DNA from: Halomonas sp. McH1-25
GTDB lineage: Bacteria; Pseudomonadota; Gammaproteobacteria; Pseudomonadales; Halomonadaceae
Length of the DNA: 64,000 nt
Direction: 5' to 3'
Assembly: GCF_022348165.1 (NCBI RefSeq)
Contig: NZ_JAKRFI010000001.1
Coordinates: 1,054,001 to 1,118,000, forward strand
A program made the position numbers and the translations under genes. Below the pieces are notes generated by a model. That model was given only the letters and a program-made list of their open reading frames with translations. It did no database searches and was not told where the DNA came from. Position 1 is the stretch's first letter; every line of letters starts with the position of its first letter. Positions 34,495 to 43,491 of the stretch are shown one piece after another.

Positions 34495-37400
34495 ATGTTC
34501 AGCAAAGTCCTGATTGCCAATCGCGGCGCCATCGCCGCGCGCATCCAGCGCACGCTCAAGCGCCTGGGTATCGGCTCGGTGGTGGTCTACGCCGACGCCG
34601 ACCGTGACGCCCCCTATGTATTCCAGGCCGACGAGGCCTACTCACTTGGTGAAGGCGCCGCCGCCGATACCTACCTGAATATCGACAAGCTCATCGCTAT
34701 CGCCCGGCAGAGCGGCGCCGAGGCGGTGCATCCCGGTTACGGCTTCCTGTCCGAGAACACCAAGTTCATCCAGGCCTGCGAGAACGCCGGACTGACGTTT
34801 CTCGGCCCGACGCCAGAACAGATCCGCGACTTCGGCCTGAAGCACGAGGCGCGCGCCCTGGCCGAACGCGCCGGCGTGCCGCTGGTGCCCGGCTCCGGGC
34901 TGCTCGACAGCATCGAGGAGGCCGTCAAGGAGGCCGCACGCATCGGCTATCCGGTGATGCTCAAGTCCACCGCCGGCGGCGGCGGTATCGGCATGCAGGT
35001 CTGCGACGATGAAGCCGCACTGACACGTGCCTTCGACTCGGTGCGTGGCCTTGGCGAGCGCAACTTCGGCGATGCCGGCGTTTTCCTCGAGGCCTACATC
35101 GCCCGTGCACGCCACCTGGAAGTGCAACTGTTCGGCGATGGCCAGGGCAAGGTCGTGGCGCTCGGCGAGCGCGACTGCTCCACTCAGCGCCGCCATCAGA
35201 AGGTGCTCGAGGAGTGCCCGGCCCCCAACCTGCCCGAAAGGGTGCGCCGTGAACTTCACGCCACCGCCGTGCGCCTGGGCGAAGCCGTCGGCTATCGCAA
35301 TGCCGGCACCGTGGAGTTCATCTATGACGCCGAGCGCAAAGCCTTCTACTTCCTCGAGGTCAACACCCGCCTGCAGGTCGAGCATGGCGTCACCGAGGAG
35401 GTCTGGGGCGTGGATATCGTCGAATGGATGATTCGCCTCGGCGCGGGCGAGCTGCCCGATCTCGAAGAGTTGACCCGCGATCTCGCCCCGAAGGGTCACG
35501 CCATCCAGGCGCGTCTCTACGCCGAGGACCCAAGCCACGATTTCCGTCCCAGCGCCGGGCTGCTCACTGAGGTCGAGTTTCCCGAGGCGCCCGGCCTGCG
35601 CGTCGATCACGCCATCGAAGCCGGTTTGGAAGTCTCGGCGCTGTTCGATCCCATGCTGGCCAAGGTGATCGTTCACGCCGACGACCGCGATGCGGCTACC
35701 GAGCGTCTGGCCGAAGTGCTTGAGCAGTCCAGCGTCTACGGCTTCGAGACCAACCGCACCTGGCTGTCGCATGTGCTGCGCGATGCCAGGTTCCGCAGTG
35801 CCGATATCCACACTCGCTGGCTAACCGATCTTGACTGGGCACCGCCGGCCATCGAGGTGCTGAGTGCCGGCACAATGACCACTATTCAGGATTATCCCGG
35901 CCGCCAGGGGCACTGGGACGTGGGCGTGCCACCCTCCGGCCCGTTCGACGACTGGTCGTTCCGCCTGGGTAACCGCCTGCTCGGCAACCCGGCTGACGCC
36001 GCCGGACTCGAGATTACCCTGACCGGACCCACGCTGCGCTTTCATCGCGCCACCCAGATCGTGCTCGCTGGCAGCGAGTTGCCCGCCGAGCTCGACGGTA
36101 AGCCCGTGGTCTTCTGGCAGGTGCTGGATATTCCCGCCGGCGCCACGCTGATGCTGGGTAAGGCTAGTGCCGGCGCACGTGCCTACCTACTGGTGCGCGG
36201 TGGCATCGATTGCCCCCAGTATCTCGGCTCGCGCAGCACTTTCACTCTGGGCCAGTTCGGCGGCCACGGCGGGCGTGCCCTGCGCACCGGCGACATGCTC
36301 GCCCTGCCCCAACTCGCCGCCACGACACCGCACATCCTACCCGAGGCGCTCAAGCCCGAACTGGGCGGGGAGGACGGCCACGTCTGGGAGATTGCCGTGC
36401 TCTACGGCCCCCACGGCGCACCGGACTTCTTCACCGAGGACGACATTGATACCTTCTTCGCCCACGAGTGGGAGGTGCACTACAACTCCAGCCGTACCGG
36501 CGTACGCCTGATCGGCCCACGCCCCGAATGGGCCCGAGCCGATGGTGGCGAGGCGGGCCTGCACCCGTCGAACATCCATGACAACGCCTACGCTTTCGGC
36601 ACCATCGACTTCACCGGCGATATGCCGGTCATTCTCGGCCCCGATGGCCCCTCGCTGGGCGGCTTCGTGTGTCCGGCCACGGTGGTGCGCGCCGAGCGCT
36701 GGAAGCTTGGTCAGCTCACCGCCGGCGACCGTATTCGCTTTGTGCCGGTGGATCTGGTCACCGCCCGGCAACTGGAAGCGCGCCAGCAGGCCCAGCTTGC
36801 GTCACTGAGCGAGCAGCCGGCCGTGACAGTGAAGGAAGACCGCGGCAGCCCGGTGCTTCGTGACGTCTCCGCCGATACCGCCGGCGAGCGCATCGTCTAC
36901 CGCCGCGCCGGCGACGACTTCCTGCTGGTCGAGTTCGGGGTCATGGAGCTGGACATCGCGCTGCGCTTCCGGGCGCATGCCTGGATGCTGTGGCTGCAGG
37001 AAAACTTCCTACCCGGCCTGCGCGAGCTGACGCCGGGCATCCGCTCGCTGCAGATCCACTACGAACCCAGCAAACTCGCCCTCGACGAGTTGCTCGCCCA
37101 CCTGGAGCGGGCCGAACGCGAACTGCGCGATGTCGAGTCGCTTGAGGTCGAGGCGCGTACCGTACACCTGCCGCTGTCCTGGGACGACCCGGCCTGTCAG
37201 GAAGCCATCGACAAGTACCAGCGCAGCGTGCGTCCGGACGCGCCCTGGTGTCCGAGCAACCTCGAGTTCATCCGCCGCATCAACGGGCTTGATGCCATCG
37301 AACAGGTGCGCGACATCGTCTTCAACGCCCGCTATCTAGTGATGGGGCTGGGTGACGTCTACCTCGGCGCACCGGTGGCCACGCCGCTCGATCCCACCCA

Positions 37401-38103
37401 GCGCCTGGTTACCACCAAGTACAATCCGGCACGCACCTGGACCGCCGAGAACTCGGTGGGCATCGGCGGTGCCTACCTGTGCGTCTATGGCATGGAAGGC
37501 CCCGGCGGCTATCAGTTCGTCGGTCGCACCCTGCAGATGTGGAACCGCTACCGCCAGACAGAGTACTTCGACAATCCCTGGCTGCTGCGCTTCTTCGACC
37601 AGCTGCGCTTCTTCGAGGTCAGTCACGACGAGCTGTTGCAGATCCGCCGCGACTTCCCGCATGGGCGTTATCCGCTCAAGATCGAAACCACGCGCTTCAG
37701 GCTCGCAGACTACCAGGCCGATATCGACGCCCGTGCCGAGCAGATCGAGAAATTCCGGAAGCGTCGCGACGCCGCCTTCCAGCAGGAGATGGCCGACTGG
37801 CGCGCCAACGGTCAGTTCACCTTCGAGGATCAGGCTCCCGAAGCCGCCGAGGCGACGGAGTTGGGTAGTGACGAGTTGGGTATCGACAGCCCGGTGACCG
37901 GCAGCCTGTGGAAACTGATGGTTACCGAAGGCGATAGCGTCGAGGCTGGCCAGGTCGTGGCGCTGGTCGAGTCGATGAAGATGGAGGTCGAGATCCTCGC
38001 CCACGAGGCCGGCCAGGTCACGCGTCTGCCACTGGCCGAAGGTGCCGCCGTGGCGCCCGGCCAACCGATCGTCATTCTTGAACAATCCAGGGAGTCAGCA
38101 TGA
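34495..38103 (+). CDS. Guanidine (urea-type) carboxylase, biotin-dependent
   Basis: A 1202-residue enzyme with the full urea-amidolyase carboxylase layout: biotin carboxylase (1 to about 450; MFSKVLIANRGAIAARI, ATP loop TAGGGGIGMQV), AHS2/KipA-like and AHS1/KipI-like carboxyltransferase domains (about 465-1110) and a C-terminal biotinyl domain with ESMKME, the biotin lysine being near residue 1162. With a guanidine-I riboswitch and the DUF1989 pair, ATP-dependent carboxylation of guanidine rather than urea is the expected reaction. The start at 34495 matches the family but has a weak ribosome-binding site, just after a GGCGGG/CCCGCC hairpin (34461-34476). Confidence 0.93.
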   Translation: MFSKVLIANRGAIAARIQRTLKRLGIGSVVVYADADRDAPYVFQADEAYSLGEGAAADTYLNIDKLIAIARQSGAEAVHPGYGFLSENTKFIQACENAGLTFLGPTPEQIRDFGLKHEARALAERAGVPLVPGSGLLDSIEEAVKEAARIGYPVMLKSTAGGGGIGMQVCDDEAALTRAFDSVRGLGERNFGDAGVFLEAYIARARHLEVQLFGDGQGKVVALGERDCSTQRRHQKVLEECPAPNLPERVRRELHATAVRLGEAVGYRNAGTVEFIYDAERKAFYFLEVNTRLQVEHGVTEEVWGVDIVEWMIRLGAGELPDLEELTRDLAPKGHAIQARLYAEDPSHDFRPSAGLLTEVEFPEAPGLRVDHAIEAGLEVSALFDPMLAKVIVHADDRDAATERLAEVLEQSSVYGFETNRTWLSHVLRDARFRSADIHTRWLTDLDWAPPAIEVLSAGTMTTIQDYPGRQGHWDVGVPPSGPFDDWSFRLGNRLLGNPADAAGLEITLTGPTLRFHRATQIVLAGSELPAELDGKPVVFWQVLDIPAGATLMLGKASAGARAYLLVRGGIDCPQYLGSRSTFTLGQFGGHGGRALRTGDMLALPQLAATTPHILPEALKPELGGEDGHVWEIAVLYGPHGAPDFFTEDDIDTFFAHEWEVHYNSSRTGVRLIGPRPEWARADGGEAGLHPSNIHDNAYAFGTIDFTGDMPVILGPDGPSLGGFVCPATVVRAERWKLGQLTAGDRIRFVPVDLVTARQLEARQQAQLASLSEQPAVTVKEDRGSPVLRDVSADTAGERIVYRRAGDDFLLVEFGVMELDIALRFRAHAWMLWLQENFLPGLRELTPGIRSLQIHYEPSKLALDELLAHLERAERELRDVESLEVEARTVHLPLSWDDPACQEAIDKYQRSVRPDAPWCPSNLEFIRRINGLDAIEQVRDIVFNARYLVMGLGDVYLGAPVATPLDPTQRLVTTKYNPARTWTAENSVGIGGAYLCVYGMEGPGGYQFVGRTLQMWNRYRQTEYFDNPWLLRFFDQLRFFEVSHDELLQIRRDFPHGRYPLKIETTRFRLADYQADIDARAEQIEKFRKRRDAAFQQEMADWRANGQFTFEDQAPEAAEATELGSDELGIDSPVTGSLWKLMVTEGDSVEAGQVVALVESMKMEVEILAHEAGQVTRLPLAEGAAVAPGQPIVILEQSRESA

Positions 38104-39917
38104 ACGCCATCGACATGACCATCACTTCACTGCTGGCTCGCTACCGTGCCGGCGAGCTCACCCCACGCGGGCTGATCGACACGCTGCTGGCCGATGCCGA
38201 GGCGCGCGGCTTTGATCCCGCCTGGATCACGCAACTCACGCGCGAGCAGCTCGAGCCTTACTTGGCACGACTCGAGACCATCGCCCCCCAGGCGCTGCCT
38301 CTCTACGGCATTCCGTTTGCCATCAAGGACAATATCGATCTCGCGAACGTGCCGACCACGGCGGGCTGCCCGGCCTATGCCTACACGCCGGACGAATCCG
38401 CCTTCGTGGTGCGCCGGTTGATCGAGGCTGGCGCCATTCCGCTGGGCAAGACCAACCTCGACCAGTTCGCCACCGGACTGGTCGGCGAGCGCGCCCCGGA
38501 TGTCTACGGCGTGCCCGGCAACGCCTTCGACGGCGAGCGCATTCCCGGCGGCTCGAGCAGCGGCTCGGCGGTGACTACCGCCCAGGGTCAGGTCAGCTTC
38601 GCGCTGGGTACCGATACTGCCGGCTCCGGACGCGTGCCGGCGTGCTTCAATAACCTGTTCGGCGTCAAGCCCACGCTGGGCCTGCTGAGCACCGCCGGCG
38701 TGGTGCCAGCCTGCGCCACCCTGGATACCATCAGTATTTTCGCGCTGAGCGCCGACGATGCTGCAGCCGTGCTCGACGTGGCCGGCCAGCACGATCCGGA
38801 GTGCGCCTGGTCGCGGCGTCACGATTTCGCCGTGGCCGGCCAGGCCTATGGCGAGGCCCCGAAGCGCTTCCGCTTTGGCGTGCCCCCCGAGTCGCAATGG
38901 CACACCGACGAGTCCTACAGCGCCGGCATGCGCCAGGCCATCGCTGAGCTCGAAGCGCTGGGCGGCATCAGGTTCGAACTCGACTGCACGCCGCTGCTGG
39001 CCGCCGCACGCCTGCTCTACGAAGGTCCATGGGTGGCCGAACGCTACCATGCCGTGCGTGACTTGCTCGAAAGCCAGCCCGAGGCGCTGCATCCGGTCAC
39101 TCTCAAGGTCATCGAAGGCGGCGGCACGCCCAAGGCGGTGGACGCCTTCGATGCCCGCTACAAGCTCGCCGAGTACAAGCGCCAGGCCGACGCCCTGCTC
39201 GCCCAGGTCGACGTGATGCTGTCACCGACCACAGTGGAGCATCCCACCAAGGCCGAGGTCGTGGCGGAGCCCATTGCCGTCAATTCGCGGCTGGGCACCT
39301 GGACCAACTTCATGAACCTGCTCGACTACAGCGCCCTGGCCGTGCCCACCGGCTTTACCGACACCGGCCTGCCGTTCGGCGTCACCCTGTTCGGCCCGGT
39401 CTTTGCCGACCTGACGCTGTTGAGTCTCGGCCGCGCGCTGGAGCGCCGCCTCGACTTGCCGCTGGGCGCCACCGGCGTCGCCCGCCCTCAACTATCGGCC
39501 CTGCCACCGGCGAAGGACGGCACACTGGAACTGGTGGTATGCGGGGCGCATCTCGACGGTCTGCCGCTCAACCATCAACTGACCCGCCGCGGCGCCACGA
39601 AGGTCGCCAGCACTCATAGCAGCCCGAATTACCGGCTCTATGCGCTGGCCGGCGGGCCACCGGCGCGTCCGGCGATGGTGCGCGACGACAAGGATGGCGC
39701 AGTCATCGAGGTGGAGGTATGGCGCCTGCCCATCGACAGTGTGGGCAGCTTCCTGGCCGGCATTCCCGCTCCGCTGGGACTGGGGCAGGTCGAGCTGGAA
39801 GACGGCAGCTGGCGCACCGGTTTCATCTGCGCCGCCGGCGCCCTGGAAGCGGATGGCCCGGCCGAAGACGTGACCCATTTCGGGGGTTGGAGAGGCTGGA
39901 TCGCCAGCCAGCAGTGA
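38100..39917 (+). CDS. atzF: Allophanate hydrolase
   Basis: A 605-residue amidase-signature enzyme that hydrolyses allophanate to ammonia and CO2. The Ser-cisSer-Lys triad is visible as K76 (FAIKDNIDL), the GGSSSGS loop (S152) and S176 (DTAGSGRVPA). A C-terminal domain (about 470-605; LELVVCGAHLDGLPLNHQL, YRLYALAGGPPARPAMVRD) separates it from GatA-type amidases and is typical of allophanate hydrolases. Its ATG overlaps the carboxylase stop (ATGA). Confidence 0.95.
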   Translation: MNAIDMTITSLLARYRAGELTPRGLIDTLLADAEARGFDPAWITQLTREQLEPYLARLETIAPQALPLYGIPFAIKDNIDLANVPTTAGCPAYAYTPDESAFVVRRLIEAGAIPLGKTNLDQFATGLVGERAPDVYGVPGNAFDGERIPGGSSSGSAVTTAQGQVSFALGTDTAGSGRVPACFNNLFGVKPTLGLLSTAGVVPACATLDTISIFALSADDAAAVLDVAGQHDPECAWSRRHDFAVAGQAYGEAPKRFRFGVPPESQWHTDESYSAGMRQAIAELEALGGIRFELDCTPLLAAARLLYEGPWVAERYHAVRDLLESQPEALHPVTLKVIEGGGTPKAVDAFDARYKLAEYKRQADALLAQVDVMLSPTTVEHPTKAEVVAEPIAVNSRLGTWTNFMNLLDYSALAVPTGFTDTGLPFGVTLFGPVFADLTLLSLGRALERRLDLPLGATGVARPQLSALPPAKDGTLELVVCGAHLDGLPLNHQLTRRGATKVASTHSSPNYRLYALAGGPPARPAMVRDDKDGAVIEVEVWRLPIDSVGSFLAGIPAPLGLGQVELEDGSWRTGFICAAGALEADGPAEDVTHFGGWRGWIASQQ

Positions 39918-39935
39918 TCGAACCAGGAGAAAGCC

Positions 39936-41018
39936 ATGAGCCATGCACAGCAGCAACTCAGTAATTTCCAGTCACTGCCGGTGATCGATATCGGCGGGCT
40001 CTTCAGTCCCCATGATGACGAACGTCAGGCCGTCGCCGAGCAGCTCGGCGACGCGGCACGCAACGTGGGTTTCTTCCATATCGTCGGCCACGGCATCGAC
40101 GAAGACCTGCGCCAAGCCCTTCTGGACCAGGCCAAGCGCTTCTTCGCCCAGCCGATGGAGACCAAGATGCGCCACTACATCGGACTGTCCGCGGGCAACG
40201 GCACCACCCGTCATCGCGGCTACGTGCCCGAAGGCGAGGAGATGCCCGAAAAGGGCAAGCGCGACCTCAAGGAGGCCTTCGATCTGGCCTTCGAGCTGCC
40301 CGCCGATGACCCGGACGTGCTCGCCGGCATCCCCATGCTGGGGCCCAACGTTTGGCCCGAGCTGCCCGGCTTCCGCGAGCAGGTCTATGCCTACTACCAG
40401 GCGACTTACGAGGTGGGCCGCGCCCTGATGCGAGGTTTCGCTCTCGCGCTGGGGTTGCCCGAAGAGCACTTCCTCAAGGACGTGACCAAGCCGCCCAGCC
40501 AGTTGCGCCTGATCCACTATCCGTTCGACGCGCAGGCCGAGGACGTACAGGGCATCGGCGCGCACACCGACTATGAGTGCTTCACGCTGCTTTTGCCCAC
40601 GGCGCCGGGGCTCGAGGTCATGAACGGGCAGGGCGAATGGATCGACGTGCCCTACCGCGACGACGCCCTTGTCATCAATATCGGCGACATGCTGGAAATC
40701 TGGACCAACGGCGAATTCATTGCCACTTCGCACCGGGTCCGCAAGGTCAAGCAGGAGCGCTATTCGTTCCCGCTGTTCTTCGCCTGCAATTACGCCACCA
40801 GCGTGGCGCCGCTGCCACAGCTCGTCGAGCGCGACGGTGCCTCCCGTTACGCGCCGCTCAAGGCCGGGGATCACCTCTACGCCCAGACCATCCACACCTT
40901 CGCCTATCTGCAGACATGCCTTGAGCGCGGCGAGATCCACTTGCCGGAGGGTGCCCGCGACACCGCTACACTGGGTCAGCATGCGCGACACCAGGACACC
41001 GGTAAGGAGCGGGCATGA
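39936..41018 (+). CDS. IPNS-like 2OG-Fe(II) oxygenase in the guanidine operon
   Basis: A 360-residue soluble dioxygenase. DIOX_N: LPVIDIGGLF...GFFHIVGHGI; iron triad H210-x-D212 (GIGAHTDYECFTLLL) and H266 (SHRV); 2OG-binding R275-x-S277. RGYVPEGEE, GPNVWPELPGF and VINIGDMLEIWTNG recall plant 2-ODD-C23 homoarginine 6-hydroxylases, which release guanidine. It starts 18 bases after atzF with a good GGAG, and overlaps the next gene. I infer hydroxylation of an alkylguanidine to release guanidine for the pathway; this is a hypothesis, not a family annotation. Confidence 0.88.
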   Translation: MSHAQQQLSNFQSLPVIDIGGLFSPHDDERQAVAEQLGDAARNVGFFHIVGHGIDEDLRQALLDQAKRFFAQPMETKMRHYIGLSAGNGTTRHRGYVPEGEEMPEKGKRDLKEAFDLAFELPADDPDVLAGIPMLGPNVWPELPGFREQVYAYYQATYEVGRALMRGFALALGLPEEHFLKDVTKPPSQLRLIHYPFDAQAEDVQGIGAHTDYECFTLLLPTAPGLEVMNGQGEWIDVPYRDDALVINIGDMLEIWTNGEFIATSHRVRKVKQERYSFPLFFACNYATSVAPLPQLVERDGASRYAPLKAGDHLYAQTIHTFAYLQTCLERGEIHLPEGARDTATLGQHARHQDTGKERA

Positions 41019-41695
41019 GCCTGCCCGCCGGCGTGCCTCTCGACTATCGCGGTGTGTGGCAACGCACGCTCTATGCCGGCGTAGGAGACGAAGATCGCCA
41101 TATCGAGGATCGCACGACCCGGGTGATCTGGCTGCAGACGGCGTGCTGGCACGCCGACCTGCGCGTGCCGGCGGATCGCCCCGATTTCGCCGACGTCACG
41201 TCGCTGGACGACTGCGACCGAGATCGGCTCGTATGGCTGGCGAGCCAGACCGCCTTTGCCGGCATCACCCGGGTCGAGGGCCGCTTCTGTACCTGGCATC
41301 GTCTGCTCGACCTGCATCCGGGACTGGAGAAGGATGTCGGCGAGATGGCCTGGCGTGACGATGGCGTGCTGGAGGAGCGTCATCCCCGAGGTCTTTATCT
41401 CGAGCGCTGGGTACGGCAAACGGCGGCGCATGACGAAGAGTGCATCCAACTGGGATCCGACGGCCTGCCACGCTGGCTGCAGTGGGGCGATCACGCCATG
41501 GCCATCGTGCCTCGCCCCACCCTGCCGGAGGCGCACGATCTGCTTGCCTCGCCGGAGTCGCTCGAGACGTTCGCACTACGCCTGCGCGCCGGGCTGGAAA
41601 TCAGCTATGCCCAGCGCGCAAATGGTAGCTGGAAGGTCGTTCTGTCGACCCGGCCCTGGCACGAAGGACGGAGGATCTCACCGACCTCGAACTGA
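41015..41695 (+). CDS. HRI1-like conserved protein of unknown function
   Basis: A 226-residue soluble protein. DYRGVWQRTLYAGV, DRTTRVIWLQTACWHADLRVPADRPDF and FAGITRVEGRFCTWHRLLDLHP resemble the beta-barrel, lipocalin-like fungal protein HRI1. No catalytic motif is evident. It is the last gene of the guanidine operon, and its ATG overlaps the oxygenase stop (ATGA), so the two are made together. A binding or scaffold role for the oxygenase or its substrate is inference. The HRI1 resemblance is from memory of motifs and needs a profile search. Confidence 0.6.
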   Translation: MSLPAGVPLDYRGVWQRTLYAGVGDEDRHIEDRTTRVIWLQTACWHADLRVPADRPDFADVTSLDDCDRDRLVWLASQTAFAGITRVEGRFCTWHRLLDLHPGLEKDVGEMAWRDDGVLEERHPRGLYLERWVRQTAAHDEECIQLGSDGLPRWLQWGDHAMAIVPRPTLPEAHDLLASPESLETFALRLRAGLEISYAQRANGSWKVVLSTRPWHEGRRISPTSN

Positions 41696-41699
41696 TCGG

Positions 41700-42485
<786 letters not shown>

Positions 42486-42513
42486 TCATATTGCCTTGAC
42501 TCGTCTTGTGGGG

Positions 42514-43266
42514 CTAGGCCAACCATTCCCCGACCAGCACCCACAGCGACAACCCGCCCAATAGGGGCACCACCACGCTCTTGAGGGACTCGGGTCGCCA
42601 ACGACGGAACGCCCACTGCCCCACTGAATTGCCTATCCAAGCCGGTACGATCAGGTAAGCCGACCAGATGACGGCCTGCCCAGACAATGCGCCGACTAGC
42701 GCCAGCCCGATCAATGAGCAGGCGCTGCTGGCTGCAAAGAACAGAATCGCCGTGGCCCGAACCGCCACGGCAGGCAGTCTGGTTTGCAACAGGTACAGCA
42801 TAAGCGGTGGGCCGCCAGCCGAGGCGAGCGTCATGCACAACCCCGAGATTCCACCCGCCAGCGTACCGCTCCAATGCAAATGGCCTTCGCTGGAGCGTGG
42901 TGGAGCGGGTCGTTGCCAGGCAATGGCGATGGCCCCTAGCAAGGTGATCGTGGCAATGACAAGACGTAGCCTGTCTGCGGCTATGTGCGTCGCCAGCCAG
43001 ACCCCAACGAGAGTGGCAATCAGCATGCCAACGACCAGATGGCCCACCAAGCGCCGCTCTGCCTGATGCCAGGCCCACCGCCACAGACTTGCACTCCCCA
43101 CCAGATCAAGCAACAGGGCAACCGCGATCGCTTCCAATGGCGGCATCATCCCCATCAACCCCAGTACCAGCAGCATGGCGAATCCGAAACCACTATAGCC
43201 TCGAACCATGCCGGCAACCCAGGCCAGCGGTATGGCAAGGATGAGACTGGACAGGGCGAGTTGCAT
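42514..43266 (-). CDS. TSUP-family membrane exporter (TauE/SafE)
   Basis: A 250-residue inner-membrane protein with about eight hydrophobic segments. VRGYSGFGFAMLLV and GGISGLCMTLASAGGPPLMLYLL are the paired TSUP/TauE motifs. Members export sulfite, sulfoacetate or other organic anions; the substrate here is open. It is transcribed towards the SDR gene and diverges from the aminotransferase gene. Confidence 0.9.
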   Translation of the reverse strand: MQLALSSLILAIPLAWVAGMVRGYSGFGFAMLLVLGLMGMMPPLEAIAVALLLDLVGSASLWRWAWHQAERRLVGHLVVGMLIATLVGVWLATHIAADRLRLVIATITLLGAIAIAWQRPAPPRSSEGHLHWSGTLAGGISGLCMTLASAGGPPLMLYLLQTRLPAVAVRATAILFFAASSACSLIGLALVGALSGQAVIWSAYLIVPAWIGNSVGQWAFRRWRPESLKSVVVPLLGGLSLWVLVGEWLA

Positions 43267-43491
43267 TCAGGGCTCCCCGGGGCCGGTCTGGAACGAGAAA
43301 GAAAAAGGCAAGCCCGGACCCTAACTCGTCGCGACATGTTTCCACAGGGCCAGATGACGGACAGCCCTGGGACATGCCTCTCTGTCCAGAACACGACGAC
43401 ATTCTGGCTCTACGCGCGGTCTCCAGCGCTTCCCTAGGCTAATCGAAGCGCAAGTTTCTTTTTCCTGCCGCCACCGTTCCTGGAGGAGCCA

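Noticed and set aside
34642-35811. A 389-codon open frame antisense to the guanidine carboxylase
   Set aside because: It mirrors the biotin-carboxylase codons, has no ribosome-binding site and shows no family motif. It is a GC-rich shadow frame.
34495-38103. Calling the carboxylase a urea carboxylase
   Set aside because: The guanidine-I riboswitch and DUF1989 pair point to guanidine. Residue-level proof needs an alignment of the carboxyltransferase active site, which I could not do.
39972-40991. A 339-codon open frame antisense to the operon oxygenase
   Set aside because: The plus-strand frame has complete catalytic motifs and operon overlaps; the antisense frame has neither.
39936-41018. 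Calling the operon oxygenase an ethylene-forming enzyme
   Set aside because: It shares the fold and guanidine context, but its substrate-loop sequences do not match the Pseudomonas enzyme as I recall it. Only a broader guanidino-compound role is proposed.
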